Below, one piece after another: positions 27,277 to 36,569 of a stretch of 64,000 bases of DNA. Each line of letters begins with the position of its first letter. Position 1 is the stretch's first letter. The position numbers and the translations under genes were made by a program. Origin of the DNA: Alphaproteobacteria bacterium HGW-Alphaproteobacteria-1 (GTDB lineage Bacteria; Pseudomonadota; Alphaproteobacteria; Rhodobacterales; Rhodobacteraceae); assembly GCA_002842985.1 (NCBI GenBank), contig PHEQ01000006.1:1-64000 (forward strand). Direction: 5' to 3'. Below the pieces are notes generated by a model, which worked only from the letters and a program-made list of their open reading frames with translations, ran no database searches and was not told the origin of the DNA.

Positions 27277-27645
27277 ATGGAAAATGTCGTCCTGACCATT
27301 CATCTGCTGCTCGCATTCGGCCTGATCGTCGTGGTGCTGATGCAGCGCTCCGAGGGGGGCGGGCTTGGCATGGGCGGCGGCGGTGGCGGGGCGATCACGG
27401 GCCGCGCAGCCGCCACGGCGCTTGGCAAGATCACCTGGATCCTTGCCGCGGCCTTCATCGTGACCTCGATCACACTCACCATCATCGCAGCGCAGAACGC
27501 GGCCGGCATATCCGTGCTAGACCGGCTTGGCGACACCACGGCGCCCGCGCCCGCCGCGCCTGTGGCACCGGGACTGCCGGATGTGGATTCGCTTCTGCCG
27601 CCACCTGCGGGCGATACCGCACCGCTTGCACCGCGCGCAGACTGA
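27277..27645 (+). CDS. secG: Preprotein translocase subunit SecG
   Basis: 122 residues: two transmembrane helices (residues about 3-20 and 50-70) joined by the SecG loop MQRSEGGGLGMGGGGGG, then a Pro/Ala-rich C-terminal tail (PAPAAPVAPGLPDVDSLLPPPAG). It stimulates protein translocation through SecYEG. It is longer than E. coli SecG because of the tail, typical of alphaproteobacteria. Followed by pyrG on the same strand after 163 nt, a conserved order. Confidence 0.94.
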   Translation: MENVVLTIHLLLAFGLIVVVLMQRSEGGGLGMGGGGGGAITGRAAATALGKITWILAAAFIVTSITLTIIAAQNAAGISVLDRLGDTTAPAPAAPVAPGLPDVDSLLPPPAGDTAPLAPRAD

Positions 27646-27808
27646 CCACAACTTTTTGCGGGCGCTCGTGTGCCCGCACCACGATCTAGCGTCCGCCTTG
27701 CGCGGGCGCGGGGAATCCTTTATGAGTTAAATCCCGTGATCGGGCGGCTTTTCAAGGGCCGTTCGGGGCTTTGACCAAGCGACAACTGCATCACGGGGGG
27801 CCAGCCGC

Positions 27809-29452
27809 ATGGCGCGTTACATCTTCATCACCGGCGGCGTGGTTTCCTCGCTCGGCAAGGGTCTGGCCTCGGCTGCGCTCGGGGCGCTCTTGCAGGCGCG
27901 CGGGTTCTCGGTGCGGCTGCGCAAGCTTGACCCCTATCTCAACGTCGATCCCGGCACGATGTCGCCGTTCGAGCATGGCGAGGTGTTCGTCACCGATGAC
28001 GGGGCCGAAACCGATCTCGATCTCGGCCACTACGAGCGCTTTACCGGGGTCCCGGCTCGGCTCACCGATTCCGTATCTTCGGGGCGGATCTATTCCAACG
28101 TGCTGGAACGCGAACGGCGCGGCGACTATCTCGGCAAGACCATTCAGGTGGTCCCCCACGTTACCAATGAAATAAAGGATTTCCTCGCCATCGGCGAGGA
28201 CGAGGTCGATTTCATGCTGTGCGAGATCGGCGGCACCGTTGGCGATATCGAAGGGCTGCCCTTCTTCGAGGCGATCCGGCAATTCAGCCATGATCGCGCG
28301 CGTGGGCAATGCCTGTTCATGCACCTCACCCTGCTGCCCTATCTTGCGGCGAGCGGCGAATTGAAGACCAAGCCGACCCAGCACTCGGTCAAAGAGCTCC
28401 AGAGCATCGGCATCGCGCCCGATATCCTTGTGTGCCGCTCCGAACAGCCGATCCCCGACAAGGAACGCGAAAAGATCGCGCTCTTCTGCAACGTGCGCAA
28501 GGAGCATGTCGTCGCCGCCTATGACCTCAAGTCGATCTACGAGGCGCCGCTGGCCTATCACCGCGAGGGTCTGGATCAGGCGGTGCTCGACGTGTTCCAG
28601 ATCAGCCCCGCGCCGCGCCCCGATCTGACCGTGTGGCAGGACGTGGTGGACCGCATCCAGAACACCGATGGCGAGGTCAGTATCGCCATTGTCGGCAAAT
28701 ACGTGCAGCTTGAGGACGCCTACAAGTCCATCAAGGAGGCGCTCATCCACGGCGGCATGGCCAACCGGGTCAAGGTCAACGTGCAATGGGTCGATGCCGA
28801 GATCTTCGAGCGCGAGGACCCTGCCCCGCATCTTGAGGGCTTTCACGCCATTCTCGTGCCCGGCGGCTTTGGCGAACGCGGCACCGAGGGCAAGATCAGG
28901 GCGGCGGAATTCGCCCGCACGCGCAAGATCCCCTATCTCGGGATCTGTCTGGGGATGCAGATGGCCGTGATCGAAGCGGCGCGCAACGTGGCCGGGCTCA
29001 AGGACGCAGGATCAGAGGAGTTCGACCACGAGGCGGGAGAAAGGCGTTTCGAGCCGGTTGTCTATCACCTCAAGGAATGGGTGCAGGGCAACGAGAAGGT
29101 CACGCGCAACCTGAGCGACGACAAGGGCGGCACGATGCGCCTTGGTGCCTATGACGCCGTGCTCAAGGAAGGCAGCCGCGTGGCACGGATCTATGGCACG
29201 ACAGCGATTGATGAGCGCCACCGCCACCGCTACGAGGTAGATACGAAATACCGCGAGAAGCTTGAGGCCTGTGGCCTGACATTTTCCGGCATGTCGCCCG
29301 ATGGCCGCCTGCCCGAGATCGTTGAATGGTCCGATCACCCGTGGTTCATCGGCGTGCAGTATCACCCCGAGCTGAAATCCAAACCCTTCGCGCCGCATCC
29401 CCTGTTCGCCGATTTCGTGCGCGCGGCGATCGAGACGTCACGGCTTGTCTGA
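27809..29452 (+). CDS. pyrG: CTP synthase (glutamine hydrolysing)
   Basis: 547 residues. Makes CTP from UTP, ATP and glutamine. The N-terminal synthetase domain begins [22 protein letters not shown] (P-loop-like [10 protein letters not shown]) and includes [22 protein letters not shown]. The C-terminal class I glutamine amidotransferase has its nucleophile Cys in [12 protein letters not shown] and the His-Glu pair in [14 protein letters not shown] at 27809. The last 15 nt overlap the convergent hypothetical gene. Confidence 0.98.
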   Translation: MARYIFITGGVVSSLGKGLASAALGALLQARGFSVRLRKLDPYLNVDPGTMSPFEHGEVFVTDDGAETDLDLGHYERFTGVPARLTDSVSSGRIYSNVLERERRGDYLGKTIQVVPHVTNEIKDFLAIGEDEVDFMLCEIGGTVGDIEGLPFFEAIRQFSHDRARGQCLFMHLTLLPYLAASGELKTKPTQHSVKELQSIGIAPDILVCRSEQPIPDKEREKIALFCNVRKEHVVAAYDLKSIYEAPLAYHREGLDQAVLDVFQISPAPRPDLTVWQDVVDRIQNTDGEVSIAIVGKYVQLEDAYKSIKEALIHGGMANRVKVNVQWVDAEIFEREDPAPHLEGFHAILVPGGFGERGTEGKIRAAEFARTRKIPYLGICLGMQMAVIEAARNVAGLKDAGSEEFDHEAGERRFEPVVYHLKEWVQGNEKVTRNLSDDKGGTMRLGAYDAVLKEGSRVARIYGTTAIDERHRHRYEVDTKYREKLEACGLTFSGMSPDGRLPEIVEWSDHPWFIGVQYHPELKSKPFAPHPLFADFVRAAIETSRLV

Positions 29453-30025
29453 TCCCTGATTCTTGTATTTCAGGATGTCGCGGTCAATCCCGAGGCCACG
29501 GATCGGTGCCAGAACCGCATGCCAGAAACTCGCGGTCGTGGCACGACGGCGCAGGTTTTCGGGGGCGCTGCACCAGGACGGATCGAGAAGCGGAACAAGC
29601 ACACGCTCGTCAAAGGTCCACCGGCCCTTGCGCTTTTCCGAGGCATCGGAGCGTTGGTATGAAAGCCAGGTCTCAAGGGCCGCGCGACACGGCAAGCACT
29701 GCCCCGGATGCGGCAGGTAGAAGCCGCTGTTGATGCGCTGGCAGATATTGTCGAGCAGGCGGACCGTTGCGCGAAATTCGACTGGAACATCCCGCTTGGG
29801 CATGTAGTTGAAGCGTTCCGGCTCTCCCTCGAAAAACACACGGATCGCGGTGCCGAGGTCGATATCGCGGCGCGCCATGGTCCTGCCCAGATCGTCAAGA
29901 CCGTCCTGCGACCAATCAGCCCCCGACAGGGGTGCTGCCAGCGGAGCAGGCGATCGGGCCTGCACCTTGTGGTCCGGCGTTGCGGCCGTCGGAGCGGGGG
30001 ATATGTTCAAGCGGTCATCGCGCAT
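29438..30025 (-). CDS. Conserved hypothetical protein
   Basis: 195 residues ([20 protein letters not shown]...), soluble, with a disordered Pro/Ala-rich N-terminus (residues 1-40). A body with [34 protein letters not shown] precedes two Cys pairs: [20 protein letters not shown] and a Cys in [14 protein letters not shown]. The CxxC could bind metal. No known family recognised; it looks like a clade-restricted Rhodobacteraceae protein. It overlaps the 3' end of pyrG by 15 nt in convergent orientation. Confidence 0.65.
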   Translation of the reverse strand: MRDDRLNISPAPTAATPDHKVQARSPAPLAAPLSGADWSQDGLDDLGRTMARRDIDLGTAIRVFFEGEPERFNYMPKRDVPVEFRATVRLLDNICQRINSGFYLPHPGQCLPCRAALETWLSYQRSDASEKRKGRWTFDERVLVPLLDPSWCSAPENLRRRATTASFWHAVLAPIRGLGIDRDILKYKNQGSDKP

Positions 30026-30189
30026 CTGGCAGGATCCTCAAGGGATGATGCCGCACAGTCGCCGCGCAAAATGCAGTTTGTGTGGAGCAATCGTGGCGGC
30101 GTTGCGGCAAAGCCGCGCCGGGGCAGGGTCACGGTTACGTGCACGAGAATCTACTTGGGAAGATGCGGAGCCTTGGCTAGGTTTGGATC

Positions 30190-30630
30190 ATGTTGTCGCG
30201 CATCCTCCACGCCTTTTCGGCACCACGTCCCGTCCCCCTGCCCGAGCCGGATGAAAAGCTCGCGCTCGGGGCTCTGATGGTGCGGGTGGCGAAATCCGAT
30301 CGTCACTACGACCTGACCGAGATCAAGCGGATCGACCGGCTTCTGACGCGCCTTTTCGGGCTGGGACCGATCGAGGCGGCCAAGATGCGCGCTCTGTGCG
30401 AGCGGCTCGAACACGAGGCCCCCGACACCGCGGATTTCGGCCACGTGATTCGCGAGTCCGTGCGGCTCGAGGCGCGGCTCGCGGCGCTCGAGGCGCTCTG
30501 GGAGGTCGTGCTTGTCGACGGCGAGAGCGCCCCCGAGGAACTGGCCGTGCTCGACGCCGCACGCGAAGCGATGGGATTGAGCGAAGCCGACAGCATGGCC
30601 GCGCAAGCTTTGGCCAGGGGACAGGCGTGA
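30190..30630 (+). CDS. TerB-family protein
   Basis: 146 residues, all-helical. The TerB/DjlA-like pattern is visible: LALGALMVRVAKSDRHYDLTEIKRI followed by LTRLFGLGPIEAAKM, then a second helical pair with EALWEVVLVDGESAPEEL. The acidic DGE/D positions correspond to the putative metal site of TerB. Called tellurite-resistance protein by family name only; no other ter genes are nearby. Cytoplasmic and monocistronic; a large non-coding region follows. Confidence 0.82.
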   Translation: MLSRILHAFSAPRPVPLPEPDEKLALGALMVRVAKSDRHYDLTEIKRIDRLLTRLFGLGPIEAAKMRALCERLEHEAPDTADFGHVIRESVRLEARLAALEALWEVVLVDGESAPEELAVLDAAREAMGLSEADSMAAQALARGQA

Positions 30631-31351
30631 TCGCCGCCTGATCACAATCCGCGCGCCCCGGATCGATGATGCCATTCCCGAAAAAGCGATGAAGCGAATC
30701 ACGTTTACGTGGTCTCATCCGAGTGATCACCGACATGGTTGCAACAATGTTCTTGGGTGGTGGTGATTGTTGCGCGATAGGAAACGAACACGTTAACGAT
30801 AAACTTTCGCCACAAATTTTCATGGCGCCAAGGCACCAGAAATGCCTTTCCAGAAACAATCCACAGGCAAAATGACGCAAGGAAACACCTTCGGTGCCGA
30901 CGACAGGACCGCAATCGCGCGAACGGCCCGATTTTGCACGTGTTCGGGGAAACAATCCGTTATCGCGATCATGGCAAAGTCAGGGCAACTATGGCGAAAA
31001 TAGCACGTCCGGACCGGTGTCGGGGCCACATTGCTGTCAAATTCCCCTTGGGCGAAACGCGGCATTCACGTAAAAGAGTTTCAGCCCAACTGGGGGGTTG
31101 ATGCTCATAGGTCACGGGGGCGACCGCATACAGCCGAGACGCAACATGGTTGCGCGACTCGGGTGTGATTGCCGCGCCGTCGATCGTCGGATTGACCGTG
31201 CAAGCGTGGGGGCCAAGCCCTTGCGTTCTTGCAGCGCATCACGCCTTGGTTTTCGGCTACAGCGGTCGCCTCTTGTTGCCGGCATTTTCGCTCCGGGGAA
31301 GATTTGGACCAAAGAGCGCGCGCAAGCCGCCTTGCAGAGTTGGAGAATGAC
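30631..31351. other. Long AT-richer intergenic region upstream of the RTX/Hint gene
   Basis: 721 nt without a convincing gene; short frames on both strands lack ribosome-binding sites. It contains an 8-bp inverted repeat, GCAACAAT (30741-30748) and ATTGTTGC (30766-30773); a small hairpin, AAGGCA/TGCCTT (30830-30848); and a motif CCCAACTGGGGGGTTG (31086-31101). Lower GC than its surroundings, as often seen upstream of large secreted-protein genes, suggests a regulatory region, perhaps of the RTX/Hint gene. Confidence 0.4.
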
Positions 31352-34300
31352 ATGCCGGTTAACAGAGTTGAAGGTGACAACGCGGCCAATCTCATCGACG
31401 AGAATTTCCTCGACGATGCAGAGGGCGACCGCATCGACAACAACGACGCACCCGACGGCTCAAACGACGATGTCGTCGAAGGGTTCGGCGGCAATGACAC
31501 GATCTTCTCCGGCGAGGGCGATGATACGGTTTATGCCGGCTCGGGTGATGATTTTGTCGATGGCGGTCCGGCCAATGACCTGATTTTCGGCGACAGCGGC
31601 AACCCCGACGCCACCGGCGGATCGGGAGGTCGCGAAGTGTTCCAGTGGTCGCTCGCCCCCGATCCCAACGACGCCGACCCAATCGAGGGCGGCGATCCGA
31701 TCACCGAGTTCATCCAGAACACCGGCACGGTCGATGTGCGCTTTTTCGTATTTCAAGCGACCGGCCCGGTTGAAAACACCTTTGCCGACAACACGCAGAA
31801 CGTGGATGGCGTGGTCACGGACGGCTCCCCTGCGAATCCTGAAAGCTCGCTTTCGTCGGTGCTCGACGGCAAGGCCCGGACGGATCTCAAGCTTCAGTTC
31901 TCGTCGGATGTCACGGATGTGTCGTTCCAGATCAACGATCTGGACGGCAGCGAACGGGTGCAGATCTTTGCCTTCGATGCCAATGACAACCTCCTGCCGG
32001 TGACCTTCACCTCGGGCAGCGCAGTGACCGTCGTCAGCCCCGAAGAGGCCGTCGGAAGCGGCATAGGGACCGACGACAATCCCGACAATTCGCTTGGCGT
32101 GCTGATCGCGGGGCCGGTCTCGCAGCTCATCATCCGCTACAACAGCCCTGAAGGCGTGACCGACGGAATCAACGTCACCGACGTGTATTTCAATACCGGC
32201 GGGGGGATCGTCGACGATGGCGAACCGGGCAACGACACGCTCATCGGCGGCGAGGGCGATGATACCATCTTTGGCGAAGAGGGTGACGACCTTATCCTTG
32301 GCGGGACGGGTGACGATCTCCTCGACGGTGGTTCGGGCGATGACTTCATCCAGGGCGGGACGGGGGCTGATACGCTCCGGGGCGGCGATGGCGACGACAC
32401 GCTCATCGGTGGTGGCGAGGGCGGCAACGTCATCTCAGGCGGCGCGGGTCAGGATCTGATCATCGGCGGCGCCCCCGGCGATGTGGTCGATGGCGGCAGC
32501 ACCGGCGTTGACAATGACACACTTGATCTGCGCAACTCCGGCCCGCTGCGGCTGGTGGATGTGACCGACGACCCAGATGGCAACTCCATCTCGGGGCGAA
32601 TCGAATTCTTCGGCACGAACGGCGAGATCACCGGCGAACTGGTGTTCACCGAGATCGAGAACCTGCTCCTGCCCGAGAACAACACGCCTATCCTCAACCC
32701 CGATAACGCCACCACTGATGTGGGCACGCCAGTGACCATCGACGTTCTGGCCAATGACGTGGACCCCGACGGCGATGAGCTGACCGTCACCTCGGTCGGC
32801 GATCCGGCCAACGGCACCGCCACCGTCAACCCGGACGGCACGATCGGCTATTCGCCCGATCCCGGCTTCACCGGCACCGACACGTTCACCTACACGGTTG
32901 ACGACGGCAACGGCGGGGTTGCGACATCGACGGTCACGATCAATGTGGGATTTGAGAACACGCCGCCGATCACCAACCCCAACACCGCCGAGACCGACGA
33001 GGATACACCCGTCACCATCGACGTGCTGGCCAATGACAGCGACCCCGATGGCGATCCGCTGACGGTGACCGAGGCCACCGCCGAGAACGGCACCGTGACG
33101 ATCAACCCCGAAGGGACGATCACCTACACGCCGAACCCGGACTTCAACGGCACCGACACGATCACCTACACCGCCGATGACGGCAATGGCGGCGCCACGC
33201 CGGGCACTGTCACGGTGACGATCAATCCGGTAAACGATGCGCCCGTGGCCGCCAATGACAGCGCCACGACTGATGTCGACTCGGCTGTCGATATCAATGT
33301 GCTAGGCAATGACTTCGATGTGGATGGCGACACGCTTACCGTGACCTCGGCCACGCCGGGCACCAACGGCACCACCGCCATCAACCCCGACGGCACCATC
33401 ACCTACACGCCGGAGGCGGGCTTTGTCGGGCTTGATACGTTCGAGTATACCGTGGACGATGGCAATGGCGGCACCGACACCGCGACGGTCACGGTCTCGG
33501 TCGGCGGCGTGCCACTGCCGCGCGACGGCATCGTGGACGGCACGCCGGGCGATGACCTGATCGACCTCAACTATACCGGCGATCCGGATGGCGATTTTGT
33601 CGATGCGGGCGACGCGCTTCTGCCCGGCGCTGCACCGGATGACGATTTCATCCGGGCAGGCGACGGCAACGACACCGTTCTTGCAGGACTTGGCGATGAT
33701 CTTGTCGTGGCCGGGCGCGGGAATGATTTTGTCAACGGGGGAGAAGGCGACGACACTATCTTTGGCGAAGAAGGCAATGACACGCTGCTCGGCGACGTGG
33801 GCGATGACCTGATCGACGGTGGTCCCGGCAATGACCTGATCTTCGGTGGCGCGGGCGATGACACGATCACCGGCGGCGAAGGGACGGACACGCTCTTTGG
33901 CGGCGATGATCGCGACACCTTTGTCGGGATCACGCCCGGCGACCAGATCTTCGGCGGTGCGGGAGGGAATGACTTCGACACGCTCGACCTGCGCGGCTCT
34001 GGCCCGCTGAGGATCGTCGATGTGGTGCCTGACAGCGACGGCAACGGCATCGATGGCACGGTCGAATTCCTCAACGACGACCGCACCGAAGTGATCGGGC
34101 GCGCGACCTTCACCAACATCGAGGAAGTGATTCCCTGCTTCACCCCCGGCACGCTGATTGCAACGCCGCGCGGCGAGGTGCCTGTGGAGGACCTGCGCGA
34201 AGGCGACCGGGTGATCACCCGCGACAACGGCTTGCAGGAAATCCGCTGGACGGGCGCGCGTAGCCTCGGCGCGGGCGACCTTCTGGCGACGCCCAAGCTG

Positions 34301-34717
34301 CGGCCGGTGCTGATCCGGGCCGGGTCGCTCGGCCATGGCCTGCCCGAGCGCGACATGCTGGTCAGCCCGCAACACCGCCTGTTGCTCACCTCAGAACGCG
34401 CAGCGCTCTACTTTGGCGAGCGCGAGGTTCTGGCGGCGGCCAAGCACCTGACCGGCATGGAAGGCATCGACGAGGTGCAGGCCAGCGGCGTGACCTATAT
34501 CCACTTCATGTGCGACCGGCACGAGGTGGTGCTGTCTGACGGGGCGTGGACCGAAAGCTTCCAGCCCGGCGAGCAGGTGATGGACGGCATGGGCGAGACT
34601 GTGCGCGAAGAGATCTACTCGCTCTTCCCGGAACTGCGCGACAAGGCAGGGATCGAGGCCTATCAGGCCGCGCGCCGCTCGCTCAAGCGCCACGAGGCAC
34701 GCCTGCTGGTGGAGTGA
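31352..34717 (+). CDS. Secreted RTX/Ig-like repeat protein with C-terminal Hint domain
   Basis: 1121 residues, acidic, with no N-terminal signal; RTX proteins leave by type I secretion. Order: RTX repeats (about 44-80); a beta-rich domain (85-280); RTX (290-385); a module DTLDLRNSGPLR...EIENLLLPE (389-441); three cadherin-like/VCBS-type Ig repeats of about 90 residues with VTIDVLANDxDPDGD (450-720); RTX (730-865); a second copy of the DTLDLRGSGPLR module (876-928); then a Hint_2 domain starting at Cys929 (CFTPGTLIATPRGEVPVEDL) with QHRLLL near 1007. Hint domains are hedgehog/intein-like self-splicing or cleaving units. ATG at 31352 with GGAG 6 nt upstream. Probably an extracellular adhesin-like or calcium-dependent protein; no type I transporter is nearby. 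Confidence 0.88.
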   Translation: MPVNRVEGDNAANLIDENFLDDAEGDRIDNNDAPDGSNDDVVEGFGGNDTIFSGEGDDTVYAGSGDDFVDGGPANDLIFGDSGNPDATGGSGGREVFQWSLAPDPNDADPIEGGDPITEFIQNTGTVDVRFFVFQATGPVENTFADNTQNVDGVVTDGSPANPESSLSSVLDGKARTDLKLQFSSDVTDVSFQINDLDGSERVQIFAFDANDNLLPVTFTSGSAVTVVSPEEAVGSGIGTDDNPDNSLGVLIAGPVSQLIIRYNSPEGVTDGINVTDVYFNTGGGIVDDGEPGNDTLIGGEGDDTIFGEEGDDLILGGTGDDLLDGGSGDDFIQGGTGADTLRGGDGDDTLIGGGEGGNVISGGAGQDLIIGGAPGDVVDGGSTGVDNDTLDLRNSGPLRLVDVTDDPDGNSISGRIEFFGTNGEITGELVFTEIENLLLPENNTPILNPDNATTDVGTPVTIDVLANDVDPDGDELTVTSVGDPANGTATVNPDGTIGYSPDPGFTGTDTFTYTVDDGNGGVATSTVTINVGFENTPPITNPNTAETDEDTPVTIDVLANDSDPDGDPLTVTEATAENGTVTINPEGTITYTPNPDFNGTDTITYTADDGNGGATPGTVTVTINPVNDAPVAANDSATTDVDSAVDINVLGNDFDVDGDTLTVTSATPGTNGTTAINPDGTITYTPEAGFVGLDTFEYTVDDGNGGTDTATVTVSVGGVPLPRDGIVDGTPGDDLIDLNYTGDPDGDFVDAGDALLPGAAPDDDFIRAGDGNDTVLAGLGDDLVVAGRGNDFVNGGEGDDTIFGEEGNDTLLGDVGDDLIDGGPGNDLIFGGAGDDTITGGEGTDTLFGGDDRDTFVGITPGDQIFGGAGGNDFDTLDLRGSGPLRIVDVVPDSDGNGIDGTVEFLNDDRTEVIGRATFTNIEEVIPCFTPGTLIATPRGEVPVEDLREGDRVITRDNGLQEIRWTGARSLGAGDLLATPKLRPVLIRAGSLGHGLPERDMLVSPQHRLLLTSERAALYFGEREVLAAAKHLTGMEGIDEVQASGVTYIHFMCDRHEVVLSDGAWTESFQPGEQVMDGMGETVREEIYSLFPELRDKAGIEAYQAARRSLKRHEARLLVE

Positions 34718-34800
34718 CCCTTTGCAGCCGACCGGCCCCGCCTCTCGCGCGGTCGGTCACGAAGTCGGTTGCGGGGGCCAACCCGATTTCACAACCGAAC

Positions 34801-34834
34801 AATCCCGGCCAACTGGCCGGGATTGTTTCGTTTT
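34801..34834 (+). terminator. Rho-independent terminator of the RTX/Hint gene
   Basis: A perfect 11-bp inverted repeat, AATCCCGGCCA / TGGCCGGGATT, is followed by GTTTCGTTTT. It lies 84 nt beyond the stop codon. The strongest intrinsic terminator in the window. Confidence 0.85.
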
Positions 34835-35015
34835 GCATCACGCCCTGCCCCATGGCGCGCAACTCATCGCGGACGGCAACGCGGGGTTGATCGATCTTCG
34901 GGGCTGTGTCACAGTTTCGCCCTGTCGGCTCCTTATCGCTAACAGGATGCAAAGAGATAGCTGGCCCCAGACCCGGTATGCGGGTGCAAGACAGACACAT
35001 CATTTCGGGGACCAA

Positions 35016-36395
35016 ATGCGCCGAGTCATCCTGCCGATCTGCCTGATTCTCGGGGCCTGTGTGCCCGGCACCTTCCACAAGGAAGCCCCTGCCTCGCGCG
35101 CGGCGATGCCCGAGCAGCGGATCATGCCACCGATGAAGGGGTTTTCCGCGCCGCGCCCGACGCCGCCGCAACGCGCCAACCGAGACATCCAGCGCGATTT
35201 CCTCGATCTGTCCTTCGAGATGGAATCGGGGCGCAGGTTGCATCAGTTCTCGCGTTTCGAGGGACCGATCACCGTGCGGGTGACGGGACGGCCGCCGATC
35301 ACGCTCATGTCTGATCTCAACCGTGTGATCCACAGGTTGCGCACCGAGGCTGGGATCGACATCCGGAGTGTCAGCGACGGGCCCGCCAATATCACCATCG
35401 AGGCGGTGAACCGCGACGACATCCGCCGCAGCCTGCCTTCGGCCGCCTGTTTCGTGGTCCCGAATATCGAGAGCCTCGCGGAATATCGCGGCGCGCGCGG
35501 CTCCAGGCGCACCGACTGGACGCAGATCGCCCGCCGCGAGAAGATCGCCATTTTCGTGCCCAACGACAGCAGCCCGCAGGAAACGCGTGACTGCCTGCAC
35601 GAGGAACTCGCGCAGGCGATCGGCCCGCTCAACGATCTCTACCGCCTCTCGGACAGTGTCTTTAACGATGACAACGTCCATGCGGTTCTGACCGGGTTCG
35701 ACATGCTGATCCTGCGCGCCTATTACGCGCCCGAACTGCGCGCGGGCATGACATTGCGCGAGGTGGAAGAACGGCTGCCTGCGATCCTCAGCCGTCTCAA
35801 TCCGGGTGGGGACAGACTCGCGCCACGCTTTGCCGGATCGACGCCGCGCGCGTGGATCGACGCCATCCAGACGGCCCTTGGTCCGGGCGCGCGCGCGCCT
35901 GCTCGTCGCGCGGCGGCGGTGGACGCGGTGCGCATCGCGCAAGCCGTAGGCTGGACCGATCACCGCCGCGCCTTCAGCCATTTCGCGCTTGGCCGACTCA
36001 CGCAGGCGAGCAATCCCGACTTCGCACTCAACCAGTTCCGTCTTGCCGACCAGTTCTACGCGCGCACCCCCGGCACCGCGCTCCACCGCGCCTTTGTTGC
36101 GGCCCAACTGGCCAGCCACGAAATCGCGCAGGGCCGTGGCGACGAGGCGTTGAGGCTTATCGGCCCCAACATGGGCGCGGCCGAGCGTTACGAGAACGCG
36201 GCACTTCTGGCGACGCTCAAGATGCTGCAATCCGAGGCACTGGCCCTCGAAGGGCGTGTGGCCGAATCGCAGGCGGTGAGGCTGGACAGTCTGGGCTGGG
36301 CGCGCTACGGCTATGGAGCGGATTGGGCGGTAGAGGCCAAGCTGCGCGAAGTGGGGTCGCTGAACCCGCTGAACAGGTCGAACGGGGCAAGATGA
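35016..36395 (+). CDS. DUF2927 lipoprotein
   Basis: 459 residues. The signal peptide ends in lipobox LGAC (MRRVILPICLILGACVPG), so it is a lipoprotein. The DUF2927 domain follows (about 60-280): FLDLSFEMESGRRLHQFSRF, CFVVPN and CLHEELAQAIGPLNDL. The last is a His-Glu pair in a helix (HEE) that resembles a zinc-protease-type motif, but catalysis is unproven. The C-terminal third is helical with repeat-like segments (FSHFALGRLTQASNPDFALNQF, DQFYARTPGTALHRAFVAAQ). Start ATG at 35016. Its stop overlaps the next ATG (ATGA), and the VWA gene follows, suggesting a three-gene envelope-related operon. Confidence 0.83.
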   Translation: MRRVILPICLILGACVPGTFHKEAPASRAAMPEQRIMPPMKGFSAPRPTPPQRANRDIQRDFLDLSFEMESGRRLHQFSRFEGPITVRVTGRPPITLMSDLNRVIHRLRTEAGIDIRSVSDGPANITIEAVNRDDIRRSLPSAACFVVPNIESLAEYRGARGSRRTDWTQIARREKIAIFVPNDSSPQETRDCLHEELAQAIGPLNDLYRLSDSVFNDDNVHAVLTGFDMLILRAYYAPELRAGMTLREVEERLPAILSRLNPGGDRLAPRFAGSTPRAWIDAIQTALGPGARAPARRAAAVDAVRIAQAVGWTDHRRAFSHFALGRLTQASNPDFALNQFRLADQFYARTPGTALHRAFVAAQLASHEIAQGRGDEALRLIGPNMGAAERYENAALLATLKMLQSEALALEGRVAESQAVRLDSLGWARYGYGADWAVEAKLREVGSLNPLNRSNGAR

Positions 36396-36562
36396 TCGTC
36401 ATTCTGGGGGCAGTTGCGGGGGCCGCGACCGGCGGGCTGACAGCCTGGCGGCGCAAGGGAAAGCCCGCCGATATCGCCCTCTATACCGTCGTCTACATGC
36501 TGCTTTTCGCGCTTGGCGGGCTGTTTCTGACGCTCATTCTGCACCGCGCCGCGCTGCTCTGA
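36392..36562 (+). CDS. Small two-helix membrane protein
   Basis: 56 residues: MIVILGAVAGAATGGLTAWRR, then KGKPADIALYTVVYMLLFALGGLFLTLILH, i.e. a Gly/Ala-rich first helix, a basic loop and a second helix. The start overlaps the stop of the DUF2927 gene by 4 nt (ATGA), and the VWA gene starts 7 nt after its stop, so translational coupling is likely. No known family recognised. Its position between an envelope lipoprotein and a VWA protein suggests a membrane partner, without further evidence. Confidence 0.75.
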   Translation: MIVILGAVAGAATGGLTAWRRKGKPADIALYTVVYMLLFALGGLFLTLILHRAALL

Positions 36563-36569
36563 GGCGGCA

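Noticed and set aside
27017..27295. 92-codon open frame upstream of secG
   Set aside because: Overlaps the secG start, no Shine-Dalgarno, composition unlike real neighbours.
30723..30730. A further GTGATCAC palindrome, as evidence for a regulon with the sucC region
   Set aside because: An 8-mer is expected about once per 64 kb by chance, another copy lies inside tatC, and it is single rather than paired here.
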